The translations under genes were made by a program, and so were the position numbers. The notes below the pieces were generated by a model. That model did not search any database. It saw only the letters and a program-made list of their open reading frames with translations, and was not told the origin of the DNA. This document shows positions 44,858 to 56,809 of a DNA stretch of 64,000 nt, piece by piece. The stretch is taken from NCBI GenBank assembly GCA_019915015.1, contig JAHBBC010000010.1:1054001-1118000 (forward strand), in the 5' to 3' direction. The DNA comes from Auriscalpium vulgare. Lineage: Eukaryota > Basidiomycota > Agaricomycetes > Russulales > Auriscalpiaceae. Numbering within the stretch: position 1 is the stretch's first letter; the number at the start of each line of letters is the position of its first letter.

Positions 44858-46749
44858 GACAGTGGTGAAGAGAGGAGAGCGCAGTCATTGACTATGCTAT
44901 CTGATCAGCATCACATTGACTCTTTCAGGATGCTGAGTCAGCGAAACCATTAGATATATCAAAGCGTTTGTGTATATTCATGCGTGTTGTACACAAAGTA
45001 ACTACAGTGGACGGCCGCACACGCGGTGTGGAAGGCGTGCACAGAAAGTAGGCAGGCTGTCTGAAGTGGGCGGTGCAGAGTCCATGGCGAGGGCGAGCCC
45101 GTGGTGGCACTGGTGACGTGGCGAGGGCTGGCGCACAATGTGGATGGCGGCACGGGCAGTGTGGAGGGCGCGAGGGAGGCATGGAGTGCGAGCGGTGTGG
45201 ACGGCGCGCGGGCGACGTGGACGGTGCGCGGGTGACGTGGACGGTGCGCAGGTGATGTGGATGGTGCGCGCGTGACATGGAGGATGGCGCGGGCAATGTG
45301 GAGGGTGCGCGAGCAGTGTGGACGGCGCGGGGGAGGCGTGGAGGGTGCGAGCGCAACGTGGACAGCGCGCTGGTGATGTTGAGGGCTGCGCTGGCAATGT
45401 GGATGGCGTGCGGGTGACGTGGAAGCGGGCGGGTGCCGTGTAGAGGGTGCGGGTGATGTGAAGGTTGGCGTGGGCGATGTGGACGGCGCGCGAGCGGTGT
45501 CGATGGCGCGCGGGCGACGTGGAGGGCTGCGCTGGCGATGAGGAGGGCGGGCGGGTGCCGTGGAAGCGGGCGGGTGCGCGCGGGCAACGTGAAGGTCGCG
45601 TTGGCGACGTGGACGGGCCACGGCGCGCATGCGACGTGGAGGTTGCGCTGGCGACGTGGATTGTGCGTGGGCGACGTGGGGGGTGCGCGCAGAGTGGACG
45701 ACGCGCAGGCGACGTGGAGAGCGCGCAGGCGATGTGGAGGTCGCGCTGGCGACGTGGACGGCGCGCATGCGACGTGGAGGTTGCGCTGGCGAAGTGGACG
45801 GCACGCATGCGACGTGGATTGTGCGTGGGCGACGTGGGGGGTGCGCGCAGAGTGGACGACGCGCAGGCGACGTGGAGAGCGCGCGAGCAGCGCGACCGGC
45901 GCGCGGGCAATGTGGAGGTTGCGTTGGCGACGTGGACGGTGCGCATGTGACGTGGAGGGGGCGCGGGCGACGTGGACGGCGCGCATGCGACATGGAGGTC
46001 GCGTTGGCGACGTGGACGGCGCCCATGCGAAGTGGAGGGGGCGCGGGCGACGTGGGGGGTGCGCACAGAGTGGACGGCGCGCAGGCGACGTGGAGAGCGC
46101 GCGGGCGACGTGGGGGGTGCGCTGGCGACGTGGACGGCTCGCGAGCAGCGCGAACGGCACATGGGCGATGTGGAGGTCGTGTTGGCGACGTGGACGGCGT
46201 GCATGCAATGTGGAGGGGGCGCGGGCGATGTGGGGGGTGCGCGCAGAGTGGACGGCGCGCGAGCAGCGCGAACGGCGCGCATGCGACCTGGATGGTGCGT
46301 GGGCGACGTGGAGGTTGCGCTGGCGACGTGGAGGGTGCTTGGGCAGCGCGAAGGGCGCGCGGGCGACAGGAAGGTTGCGCAGGCGACGTGAAGGTTGTGC
46401 GGGCGACGTGGAGGGTGCACGCAGAGTGGACGGCGTGCAGGCGACGTGGAGAGCGCGCGGGTGATGTGGAGGGCAGTGCGGGTGGTGTGGAGGTCGCGTG
46501 AGCGACGTGGAGGGCGCGCGGGCGGCGTGGACGGCTGCGCTGGCGATGTGGAGGGCGCGTGGGTGACGTGGAGGGTGCGCGGGCGACGTGGACGGCGCGC
46601 GGGCGCTGTGGACAGCGCGCAGGCAGCGCGGACAGCTGCGCTGGCAATGTGGAGGGCGCACAGGTGACGTGGAGGGTGCGCGGGCGTCGTGGAGGGTGCG
46701 TGGGCGTCGTGGAGGGTGCGCGGGCGTCGTGGAGGGTGCGCGGGCGTCG

Positions 46750-46950
46750 TGGACGGCGGGCAGGTGCTTTGCAGGGCTGCGCAGGCGACGTAGAGGTCGT
46801 GCGGGTGACGTGGACAGTGTGCGACGGAGATCGAGCACACAGGCTGCTGTGTGGGACAATGACGTCAGTGAAATGCACACACTAGGACAATTGCCGGTCG
46901 ATGCGTCATCGATCCGGCAATTCGAATACCCGGACTCACTGGTGACGTGG
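46750..46950 (+). repeat. ~200-bp cassette, copy 1, with hairpin
   Basis: A unique-sequence island inside the minisatellite: GGACGGCGGGCAGGTGCTTT...GACAATGACGTCAGTGAAAT...GAATACCCGGACTCACTGG. It contains the palindrome TGACGTCA and a hairpin at 46889-46922 (AATTGCCGG-TCGATG / CATCGA-T-CCGGCAATT, loop CGT). It is almost identical to 47372-47572 and 52352-52552. Confidence 0.8.
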
Positions 46951-47371
46951 CGGGCTGTGCCGGCGATCTGGAGGGCGCGCGGGCAGCGTGAACGGCTTGC
47001 GGGCGACCTGGACGGTGCGCGGGGGACGTGGAGGGCGGTGCGGGCGACCTGGACGGTGCGCGCGCGGTGTGGACGGCGCGGAGGCGACGCGGATTGCGCA
47101 CAGGCGACGTGCACGGCGCATGGGTGACGTGGAGGGTGCGCGGGCGGCGTGGAGGTCGTGTGAGCAACGTGGACGGCGCGCGGGCGCCGTGGAGGGCGCG
47201 CAGGCAGCGCGGACGGCTGCGCTGGCGATGTGGAGGGCGCACGGGTGACGGGGAAGGTGCGCGGGCGTCGTGGAGGGCCACGCGGGCGTCGTGGACGATG
47301 CGCCGGCGTTGTGGACGGTGCGTGGGCGTTGTGGACGGTGCGCGGGCGTTGTGGACAGTGCGCAGGCGACA

Positions 47372-47572
47372 TGGACGGCGGGCAGGTGCTTTGCAGGGCT
47401 GCGCAGGCGACGTAGAGGTCGTGCGGGTGACGTGGACAGTGTGCGACGGAGATCGAGCACACAGGCTGCTGTGTGGGACAATGACGTCAGTGAAATGCAC
47501 ACACTAGGACAATTGCCGGTCGATGCGTCATCGATCCGGCAATTCGAATACCCGGACTCACTGGTGACGTGG
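47372..47572 (+). repeat. ~200-bp cassette, copy 2, with hairpin
   Basis: Near-identical to copy 1 (offset about 620 bases); hairpin at 47511-47544. The flanking ~20-bp repeats differ, so the cassette is better conserved than its surroundings. Confidence 0.8.
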
Positions 47573-47930
47573 AGGGCCCCGTGGGTGATGTGAAGGGCTG
47601 GGCTGGCGATGTGGAGGGCGTGTGGGCAGCGTGGACGGCGCGCGGGCGACGTGGAGGGCGCACATGCGACGTGGACGGCGCTGAGGCTGCGTGGATAGCG
47701 CGCAGGAGACATGGAGGCCGCGCAGGCAGCGTGGATGGCGGTCGCACGGGCAGCGTGGATGGTGGTCGCGCGGGCAGCGTGGATGGCGCGCAGGCAGCGT
47801 GGATGGCGCGCGGGTGACGTGGAGGGCTGCGCTGGCGATGTGGAGGCCGGGCGGGTGCCGTGGAAGCGGGTGGGTGCTGTGGAAGTGGGCGGGTGCCGTG
47901 GAAGCGGGCGGGTGCAGTGGAGAGCGCGGC

Positions 47931-49744
47931 CGCGATCCAAGTGCTGCTCACGCCGATCGCTGTCGCCGATCGCTGCCCCCGGCCGCTTTGTCCCGCGCAG
48001 CGCGTGCATAGACCCAGACCGCAGCCGCCCTCGCCCTCGTCGCCAGCCGGCCCCACTCTCCGCCGTCTGCACCCCAGATCCTCTCGCGCGTGCCCCTTCG
48101 CCCTGCGCCCATTCGCTCCATGCGCGCGCCCGTCCTTGCAGCCCGTGCGCGCATCCTCGCCCACGCGTCGACGCGCCGGCGTTCCATGCGCATCCAGCTC
48201 GACGGCGCGCACGGTGACGCCATCGTGAGCGCGGCTCGCGTGCTCGTGTCTTGCTGCTGGATGGTCTGGTGCCTCCTCGAGGCAGCGCGCGCGCTTCTTG
48301 ACAGAAGAACGAGCACATCAGTGACAGGCTTCAAAATCGCGCTCGACGCACACGTACCACGCTCGCTGGCACCGTCCGTCCGGTCAGCGCCCGGCACCGT
48401 CTCCTGCGGTAGATAGTGGAGGCGGCGTGCTGGCGGCTCGTCGTGGCGCCGCTGGTCTCCGCACAGACGAGTCTGCAGAGAGTTCAGTAAGAATCAGATA
48501 CCCGTCAACGAGTGACGCACCGTGAGTCGTGACGCAACTCCGCGCGTCTTCGTCGGTCGACTTGAAGGGCAGCAGCCTCGCGGCGGGCTGACATCTTGCG
48601 CAGCATGCTCGCGGTGAGCGTGCGCTGATGGCGACGTCCATCAAGGCTGGACGGGGTGTCGATGTGGGGCGGTGAAAGCCGATGGGCGTGTCTGTACAAA
48701 CTTGACGTCGGTCCACAACCCCAGTGCGAGTGAGAAGACAGAACACGTACTGTGCAGCATGCACGCATCCACGCTATCACGCCTGTGGGCTCTCCGAACT
48801 GCAAGGACGCCGGACGAGGCCAAGTTGAGGCGCCATGGATACAATTGGAAAGAAAGCTTGAGAGTCGAGTCGACGGACAGGTAGTGGAGCTGGGAGACGG
48901 TCCAGATGGGTTACTTGGCGACAACAGGAAGACCGCCGTCAGCAGGAAGGTGCGAGACAAGTGCTGGGCGTCGATTGGAAGGAGGAGGAGGAGAACGGCG
49001 TTGGGCGGACGGTCACAGAGGCACTGCTGTGCTGGCAGTTCGGATGTGACCGAAAACAGAAATGCACTGCCCAGAGGTGCTGTGATATTTGCAATATCAG
49101 TGCGTTGACATGGTAAATTCGAAATTGCTAACAGCTTGCAGACACGACGGACTACTGAGGCTTGTGCAGGCAGCAGGGCATGGAAGTCATCGCAACATAG
49201 ATTTATAGGCAATTGTATATATACACGAATGATACATAATTTTACTCCGTAGACTAAGTACATAAGAACAGTGCGTGTGGGTTTGAATCGACTGGTAGAG
49301 GCGGGTCAGTAAATACAAGATGATGGGGCATAGCAACCGAGCGTGGACGTACATAGGGCTGGCGTACCAAGTGACGCGTATGAGTCGCCTAGGAACAGCG
49401 ACAGCGCCTTAGTGCAGGTAAAAAAATGTCGTCAAGGACAAACGTGACTCACTATAATTGGATATCGGCGTGGCCGACAACATGTTGGGACGTTGTGACC
49501 GCGAACACGCCGCCTGTCGTTAGCAAGAAACAACAAAAAAATGAAAAAGACCGGCAGCAAAGTCGGCGCACGCTATCATACGTGATAGAATCGAACACGC
49601 GGTCGACGTCTAGAACGCAAGTGAAGATAAGCACAGAGTTAGCAGGCAAGACGAAATATACACACATAGCGACGGCCCGGCGAGCTCGACGCCGAAAGCA
49701 CACGGTTCTTGACTCGGAGGCGGCGGGCTGTCGTGTGCATTGCA
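47931..49744. other. GC-rich region without a supported gene
   Basis: Only overlapping frames without recognised domains. A plus-strand frame at 48752-49108 and a minus-strand frame at 48505-49263 oppose each other and neither shows conserved motifs or clear introns. 49100-49640 is AT-richer and has nothing recognisable. Confidence 0.35.
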
Positions 49745-51600
49745 CCCGGGGTTCGCTGGACGCGGCCTGCTTGCTTCCCGCGCCGCTGGACGCCTGCTGT
49801 GACGCAGGCCCTCGCCGCTGGACGCCTCCCACGCGCGACCCTTTCCTTCAACGTGGACGCCGTCGTTCCTCCGCGCAGCGCGTTCGTGTGGCGGGCGGGT
49901 GTCGTAGCTGCGTAACACCTTTCCACCGCTGCGCTGGATGTGGCCTGTCTGCTTCCTCGCGTCGCTGGACACCTGCCAGCCCCATCCAACCTGGACGATG
50001 TCGCCACAGTCGTGTTTGAGCGAGGCACAGTCGTGCCGAGAGCGCGCGCCGCCTCGCTGGACGCGGCCTGCCTGCATGCTGCGCCGCTGGACGCCCCTAA
50101 GCGCATCTCTACTGCGCTGGACAAGCCCACCTCCTTCTCTTGCGGCTGGACGCCTCCCATCCACATCCCTTTCCTTCAACCTGGACGCCGCCGCGTCGTT
50201 GAGGACCGGTTCGTGCGAGGCATTTATTTGGCGAGCGCGCGCGGCAGCTGATGATGGATGCGCCTCGTTGGACGCGGCCCTCCTGCGTCGCTTGACGTCT
50301 CCCACGCGCATCGCCGGACGCCGCCTGCCCGCTTGCCATCGTTGATGAACGTGTCCCACCCGCGCGCGCTGCCTTTCGGACGCAGTTTCTGGACGCCGCC
50401 CGCCCGCCTGCCGTCGTCGCTGGACGCCTCCCGCCCGCATCACGGGTGCCGCGCACGCCTACGATGCGCGACGCGCGCGCTGCCTTTGATGTGGCCCGCG
50501 GTGTCTTCGCGGATGCTCGACCATGACGACCTGCGGACAGGTGGTAGCGCGGCGGGCTCGCACACGGTGTCCACGCAACGAACCGCGACACGGCGCAGCG
50601 GCTCGCCAACGTGTCTCGCGGTGCGATGTCAATACAGGACGTCGCCCGCCGCTTTTGTGAGGCGAGCGCGCGCCACAGCTGCCCAACACGCCTTGCTGGA
50701 CGCGGGCCACCTGCTTCTCCGTATTGCTGGACGCGGCTCTTCCTGCTTCCCCGCGTCGCTGGACGTTCCCCACGCGCGCGGGACGCGCCCGCCCGCTTCC
50801 CTCGGCACTGGACGCCTGCCACCCGCACCCTTCTCCTTCGACCTGGACGCCGCCGCATTGTCTACCTCCTGTTCGTGGGGGCGGTCATATGGAGAGCGCG
50901 TGCGGCAGCTGCTGGACACGCCTTGCTGGACGCGGGCCGCCTACTTCCTCGTGTCGCTGGACGCGGCGTTGCTGCTTCCCCACGTCGCTCGAAGCGCCGG
51001 CCTGCTTCCCTCACCACTGGACGCCTCCCACCCCCGTCGCTTTCTTTCGACCTCGACGCGGCCATTCGTGTCGGCGAGCGCGGCGTCGCTGGACGCGTGC
51101 GCGCGCTGCTTTCGATGATTCCAGCGCGGTGGGGGTATTCCCGAGCGCGCGCGACTTTGACGGCGGAGGTGTGCGGGACAGCCTGGATGCCGCCGTGCGC
51201 GTTCGTGTTGATGTGAGCGGACGGGGCTAGCGCACGAACGTGGAGGCGGCAGCAGGACGCCGACGCGGTTGGCGTGTTGTTGCGGAGGGTGAGTGGAGGT
51301 GTGGGCGTGCGCACCCGTGTTGGCGAGCGCAGCGTCACTGGACGGTGCGCGCTGCGTTGGATATGTCCTGCGCGGTGGGTGTGTTCCCGGGCGCGCGCGA
51401 CTTTGACGGCATGCGGACGGGTCTGGCGCACGATCTGCATGGTAGGAACAAACGTGGAGGGGCACGGCGACGCGGATGGCGTGTGGTGAGTGGAGGTGTG
51501 GCCGTGCGGGTTCGTGTTGGCGAGCACGGTGTCGGTGGGCGGCGGGCGAGGTTGACAGCCTGTGGGCACACAATCGATTAGCACAACATGTAGCGCGCGT
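49745..51600. repeat. Degenerate GC-rich repeat based on CGCTGGACGC
   Basis: The motif CGCTGGACGC(C/G), usually followed by TGC(C/T)TGCTTCC or TCCCACGCGCA, recurs every few tens of bases from 49760 to about 51100. From 51240 to 51560 two blocks share GTTGGCGAGC and GCGGTGGGTGTGTTCCCG-like sequence. Long frames on both strands result from stop-poor composition. It is a diverged minisatellite or series of duplicated segments. Confidence 0.6.
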
Positions 51601-51764
51601 AGAGGACTTGCACGTACAGCGTCGAATATGGAGATCGGAGGCGTGCGGACTTGTGAGCGTGTGCGCGAGTGCGGCGGGCGTTCGCGCGGCTGGCTTGAAG
51701 ATAGCGGCTGGCTGGGAGATGGGCGGGCATCTGAAAGGCCGGGCGAAGAGACGGGCGCGCGGGG

Positions 51765-52945
51765 TGTGGACGGCGCGCAGGCAACGTGGACGGCGTGTGG
51801 GTGACGTTGAGGGCAGTGCGGGCGACGTGAAGGTCGCGCAGGCAGCGTGGATGGCGTGTGGCTGACGTGGAGGGCGGCGCGACTGGTGTGGACGGTGCAC
51901 GAGCGGTGTGGACGGCGCGCAGGCGACGTGGACGGCGTGCGGGTGACGTTGAAGGCGGCGCGGGCGACGTGAAGGTCGCGCGGGCAGCGTGGATGCGCGC
52001 GGTTGACGTGGAGGGCGGCACGGCCCATGTGGACGGTGCGCGCGCGGTGTGGATGGTGCGCGCGCGGTGTGGACGGTGCGCGCGCGGTGTGGACGGTGCG
52101 CGTGCGGTGTGGACGGCGCGCAGGCGACGTGGACGGCGTGTGGGTGACGTGGAGGGTGCGCGGGCGATGTGGAGGTCACGCGAGCGACGTGGACGGCGCG
52201 CTGGCGCCGTGGAGGGCGCGCGGGCAGCACGGACGGCTGCGCTGGCGATGTGGATGGTGCACGGGTGACGTGGAGGGTGCACGGGCGTCGTGGAGGGCCG
52301 CGCGGGCGTCGTGGATGGTGCGCGGGCGTCGTGGACGGTGCGCAGGCGACGTGGACGGCGGGCAGGTGCTTTGCAGGGCAGCGCAGGCGACGTAGAGGTC
52401 GCGCAGGTGACGTGGACGGTGTGCGACGGAGATCGAGCACACAGGCTGCTGTGTGGGACAATGACGTCAGTGAAATGCACACACTAGGACAATTGCCGGT
52501 CGATGCGTCATCGATCCGGCAATTCGAATACCCGGACTCACTGGTGACGTGGAGGGCTGCACTGGCGATGTGGACGGCACGCGGGCGACGTGGACGGCGC
52601 GTGGGTGACGTTGAGGGCCATGCGGGCAATGTGGACAGCGCGCGAGCGGTGTGGAGAGCCCGTGGGTGAGTTGGACGGCGGGCTGGTGACGTGGACAGCG
52701 CGCAGGCGACGTGGACGGTGTGTGGGTGACGTGGAGGGCTGCGCTGGCCATGTGGAGGGCGCGCGGGTGACGTGGAAGTGAGCGGGTGCAGTGGACAGCG
52801 CGCGGGCGACATTGACGGTGCACGGGTGACGTGGAGGGCTGCGCTGGCAATGTGGTGGGCGCGCGCGTGACGTGGAAGCAAGCGGGTGCAGTGGAGAGCG
52901 TGCGGGTGATGTTGACAGCACACGGGCGATGTGGACAGCGCTGTG
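51765..52945. repeat. Second block of the ~20-bp GC minisatellite
   Basis: Same unit as 45045-47930 (GTGGACGGCGCGCGGGCGAC-like), again surrounding one copy of the hairpin cassette. The two blocks therefore derive from one array or from duplication of a segment of several hundred bases. Confidence 0.8.
52352..52552 (+). repeat. ~200-bp cassette, copy 3, with hairpin
   Basis: Third near-identical copy, hairpin at 52491-52524, about 4.98 kb from copy 2 and in the same orientation. Confidence 0.8.
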
Positions 52946-54456
52946 AGAAGTTAGCAAAGTGTACGAGGAGATCACACAAAAAGGTACGCACTCGTCTCTC
53001 CTCTGTCGATCGTCGCTCTCAACCCCGTTCTCGCAGCTTGAATCCATGACTGTGTGGCTTTCTCAATTCCCTGAGCGTCCGTAGCATGCGTTGCCGGCAA
53101 GTGTATGGGTAAGAAAAGACGCGCCCTGGCGCAGAAGGTGGAGGCGCGTGTAGCGAAAGAGGAAGCGCGGACCGCTTGTCCGGTGACGCCATCATGCCCG
53201 CCGCCCCTTCCAAGTCCTTCCCACCGCAATCGTCACCTCCACGATATCCACAGTCACCGCGTTCAACGCCCGGCTAGTACAATATCCTGCGCACCATTGA
53301 CACAGCCTTCAGCAGCACCGCGCCCTCCACCCGTCGCGACGAACAGGCGGGACAGCGCCCTCGGCCTCCTGCACCTTGCTCGATGATTTTACTTGCGAGG
53401 TGATGCGACTGCGAACGCGTACGGCCGCGCGGTCGCCCCAGGTGCTGTCCATTTCACGCAGTTGGCTGTGCATCTCTGACTTCGCTTCCTCCAGCTCTAG
53501 CCTGGCTGCCGTTGAAGACCCGCTCCTCAACGCGTCCACGCTCGCCAATCATCTGCTCACGGTGCTGCGCCTCGTCTTCCGCCCAACGCTCCCCCCACGC
53601 TCCTCTACGCTACGCCCTCTTCCTGCGGTGCTCGCTCACCGCCCACGCCCCTGCGCGTGCTGTCGATCACGAACCTTGCGCCTCGTGCGCCCAGCGCACC
53701 GCTGTCCCTGCGCATCGGCACCGCACGTGCCCTGGACCGCACCGACGTCAGCGCTGCGCGAGGGTCGACGGGTGCGTGCAGCCGCACCTGGTGCGCGTCG
53801 CGTCTCGTACGAACTCAAGTTGGGCAGCACAGGCATTTCCGCGGATGATGTGCCCGCGCCTCAAGTCCCTTACTCTGCGGAATGGTGGATCAGGGAGGAC
53901 GGGCCGAGGAGCGTCAGCGAGTTTGAAGGAGTGGATGGAGATGGGGGACGGCGCGGGGAGTGCGCTGGGTGCGTCGCGCGCATGCGGATCCGCGGGATGC
54001 GTCGGCGTACGAGGGGCCGGCGAGAGTGGTGCCATGTGCGCTGGCGACATGGTGCGTTCCTTGTGGCTCATGCGGCGTGTGGTTTGCTCATTGAATTCGA
54101 CTAGATTGCTTGCGGCGCGAGAAGAGAACTTAGCGTGCACCGCCGAGCACGCATCTAGCGGCAGCCATCAAACGAGTATAAATACATGGAGATCTGGAGG
54201 CGACGCGACGCCCATGACCCTCAGACCAAACATCGTGGTGCCGACTCCGTCTACGCCTCTCAATCCATGTCGCATCTCCCCGCGACCTTTGCAACCCCAA
54301 TTTGCATGCCGCAACGCGCCACCCAAGCTGACTCTATGGACGCCTACCTCCGCGCATTTGCCGGCGCTCATCGATCATGGCCCTGCGCCTCGTCTTCCAC
54401 CCGAGTCTCCCGTACGCCGTCTTCCTGCGCGCGAAAGCCCCTCCACCTGCACCGCG
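52946..54456. other. GC-rich region, possible decayed coding exons on the minus strand
   Basis: The minus strand at 53548-53309 reads ARLELEEAKSEMHSQLREMD, a charged helical, coiled-coil-like segment. 54140-53748 is open with a Pro-rich N-terminal part (SPAHMAPLSPAPRTPTHPAD). The pieces lie in different frames and clear splice joints were not found. They may be remnants of a low-complexity nuclear protein like others in this window. Confidence is low. Confidence 0.25.
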
Positions 54457-55773
54457 TGATGTTACCTTGTACTTATTTATTTTGAATCACATTTGGAACT
54501 TGAACAAGTAATGAAAATGCAGTGACATCAGGAAAGGACACTTATCTAAGAAATACTGAAGTGGGCAGGTGGAACAACATGACTTGACCATGGTGACAGG
54601 CACTTTTTGGTGTGACTGGTTAGAGAAAGAAACAATAAGAGTAATCATAGCTAAGAGTAATTGTTAAGTTGAGAACCACATGGAGGAAGAAGTTGAGAAT
54701 AAGAGCAAAACTACACACAGTGCTAGTGTGATTTGCAGCATGAGGAGGCTGCAACACTTATGGCAGGCACCGGTTACCTAAGAATTACTGAAAAAGGCAG
54801 TTGGGACGACGCAACTTGACCGTGGGATCTATTTCCTAAAGCGACTTATAATGTGTTCGCATTTTGGCCTGACTCGTTGGAGAAAGAAACGATTAAGAGT
54901 AATCGTAAAACCTTCAGGAAGTTGTAGACACCCTTCAAGAAAATGTATGGACCCTTCAAAGGTTTGTAGTCCCCCTTCAAGATGCACAGGCATGGCAGTT
55001 TGCGATCTTTAATTCTTCTGGACCGCAAATGAAAAGTAATCTTTCTTTATTTCGGTGAGCTCAAATTTATTTTATATTGCACCTGCCCAGAAGCCAATAG
55101 AGCTGTCAATATTCAAATGTTGATATACGTCGCACTCAATAGCACTCAGCCTCTGAGCTGACCCAGCGACATTGAGTCTTTTAATATGTATTGTGCTCAG
55201 AAAGAATTTAATAATGCTCCGGAAAAACGCGGGTGAGCCTCGGGTGAACCCGTAAAGTGTACTTTACTTCGGACTCCGACGCGCTATTCTTCTCCTTGAA
55301 AGAACTGATTCCCAATGTGGAATTACGATTACTCTTAATCGTTTCTTTCTCCAACGAGTCAGGCCAAAATGCGAACACATTATAAGTCGCTTTAGGAAAT
55401 AGATCCCACGGTCAAGTCGCGTCGTCCCAACTGCCTTTTTCAGTAATTCTTAGGTAACCGGCGCCTGCCCCAAGTGTTGCAGCCTCCTCACGCTGCAAAT
55501 CACACTAGCACTGTGTGTAGTTTTGCTCTTATTCTCAACTTCTTCCTCCATGTGGATCTCAACTTAACAATTACTTTTAGCTATGATTACTCTTATCGTT
55601 TCTTTCTCTAACCAATCACGCCAAAAAGTGCCTGTCACCATGGTCAAGTCATGTTGTTCCACCTCGCACTTCAGTATTTCTTAGATAAGTGTCCTTTCCT
55701 GATGTCACTGCGTTTTCATTACTTGTTCAAGTTCCAAATGTGATTCAAAATAAATAAGTACAAGGTAACATCA
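54457..55773. mobile_element. 1.3-kb element with ~450-bp terminal inverted repeats
   Basis: Arms 54457-54908 and 55323-55773 are reverse complements with modest divergence; each begins TGATGTTACCTTGTACTTAT. No target duplication is obvious at these ends. At the inner edge of each arm is ACGATTAAGAGTAATCGT or its complement (54889-54906, 55325-55342), the same hairpin as in both Helitron ends. The 414-base centre ends with a ~104-base segment (55220-55323) also found at 24377-24480 and inverted near 21061. It has no coding capacity. Confidence 0.7.
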
Positions 55774-55910
55774 AGACACTTTTGATACATCTGCGATGTA
55801 CGTAGATAATGTACAATACAAACCAGCTTTGCATATATATAGCAACATACTTAGCGACTAAAACTAACAGATCATACAGATGGAACCCATGCAATGAGAC
55901 TTCTCCTGCA

Positions 55911-56653
55911 TTACTCATCCTGCTGAATTGTGGAAGGGCGGGTAAGTGGCATGGTCGGAAGGCGTGCTCTGTGCGCATGGTAGAGGCGACAGTATTTCTC
56001 ATAGACTTCGCGCTCATATGCCAGGAACCCTTCCTCTGAGATTCCATTCTCTACACTGAAAGGCTTCAGTTTCATTCCTGGCCAATGAGATGCAAGTCTG
56101 GAGAAGCGTGCCACCCCAGTCCTTCGAATCCTCCAGTCAGTGGAGACCAGCCAGTCCATCGCTGCAGGGTCCGTCCCAACATGCAATGATCCTCCATGCA
56201 AGCTCCATACCTGCATCCACTGATTTGTCCTGTCCATACGGAGGTCAAGCTCACGCCCTTCATCTCCACATGCCTGATTCTTGAACACGTCCGCCATCGC
56301 GTCCAGGTCAAACCAGATAACATCCATCCGGAAATGAACGATCGACAACTCCCATACCACCTCCGCCCACAGCACTTTGTCTGTCTCCACCCGTGTACGA
56401 TCAACTGCCTTGTTTCGCCACTGCGGCCAAGGTTTCAACTGTGGGTTGTACGGAGGAACACCATAGTTGATATTGAAGTGCACTGCAATGTCGATACGTT
56501 CGGCCAGACGACGCGCTTTCCAGGCATCAGACCGCTGTTTGGAGGATGCTTTGGGACCTTTCCCCTGGCCTGATCGACGTTTGCCTGTAACGGCGGGAGG
56601 ATCGGGAGGCTTGGGTAACTGGGCTACTTCTGCTTGAGTGGAACTGACTTGGG
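55911..56653 (-). pseudogene. Gene fragment truncated at the Helitron 2 end, unrecognised
   Basis: Open from just after a stop codon near 56655 down to TAA at 55911-55913 (about 247 aa). The N-terminal part is Pro/Lys-rich with K-R-R-S-G-Q-G-K-G-P-K-A-S-S-K-Q-R. The globular part reads FNINYGVPPYNPQLKPWPQW, V-V-W-E-L-S-I-V-H-F-R-M-D-V-I-W-F and L-A-Y-E-R-E-V-Y-E-K-Y. Tryptophan-rich, non-repetitive composition indicates real coding sequence. No start codon precedes the coding part, and the frame is cut where the Helitron begins, so the 5' end has probably been displaced by insertion, or the fragment was captured. No family is recognised. Confidence 0.5.
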
Positions 56654-56681
56654 GTCAATGGGCCAATGCACGCATGGCAGC

Positions 56682-56699
56682 ACGATTACTCTTAATCGT
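56682..56699 (-). terminator. 3' hairpin of Helitron 2
   Basis: Identical to 24568-24585 (ACGATTAAGAGTAATCGT on the minus strand) although the surrounding non-coding sequence of the two copies has diverged, which suggests selection or recent common origin. Confidence 0.55.
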
Positions 56700-56809
56700 T
56701 TGGGGGGGGGGGGGAGGGGGAGGGGCTTGGCCATTCAATATACAACTAACTGCCTGGTGTAGTTACATATGTACTTCAAGTATGATATAATAAGACATCA
56801 AGGCTTGTC

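Larger units (their letters stand above)
45045..47930. repeat. GC-rich ~20-bp minisatellite
   Basis: Tandem degenerate units close to CGACGTGGACGGCGCGCGGG, about 20 bp, for almost 2.9 kb. Because 20 is not a multiple of 3, all six frames show long repetitive ORFs (for example 44925-47462 minus), all with the same Arg/Pro/Ala/Ser-rich nonsense. They are products of stop-poor GC sequence and not genes. Confidence 0.85.

Noticed and set aside
44925..48318. Very long minus-strand ORFs (up to 845 codons) rich in Arg, Pro, Ala and Ser
   Set aside because: They lie in a ~20-bp GC minisatellite. All six frames are open with the same repetitive composition; no domain or splice pattern.
48505..49263. 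Opposing ORFs on both strands near 48.5-49.3 kb
   Set aside because: Neither has a domain, convincing introns or clear coding bias; cannot decide between them.
49610..52923. Long overlapping ORFs on both strands, up to 660 codons
   Set aside because: Same cause: stop-poor GC-rich repeats with frames open on both strands at once.
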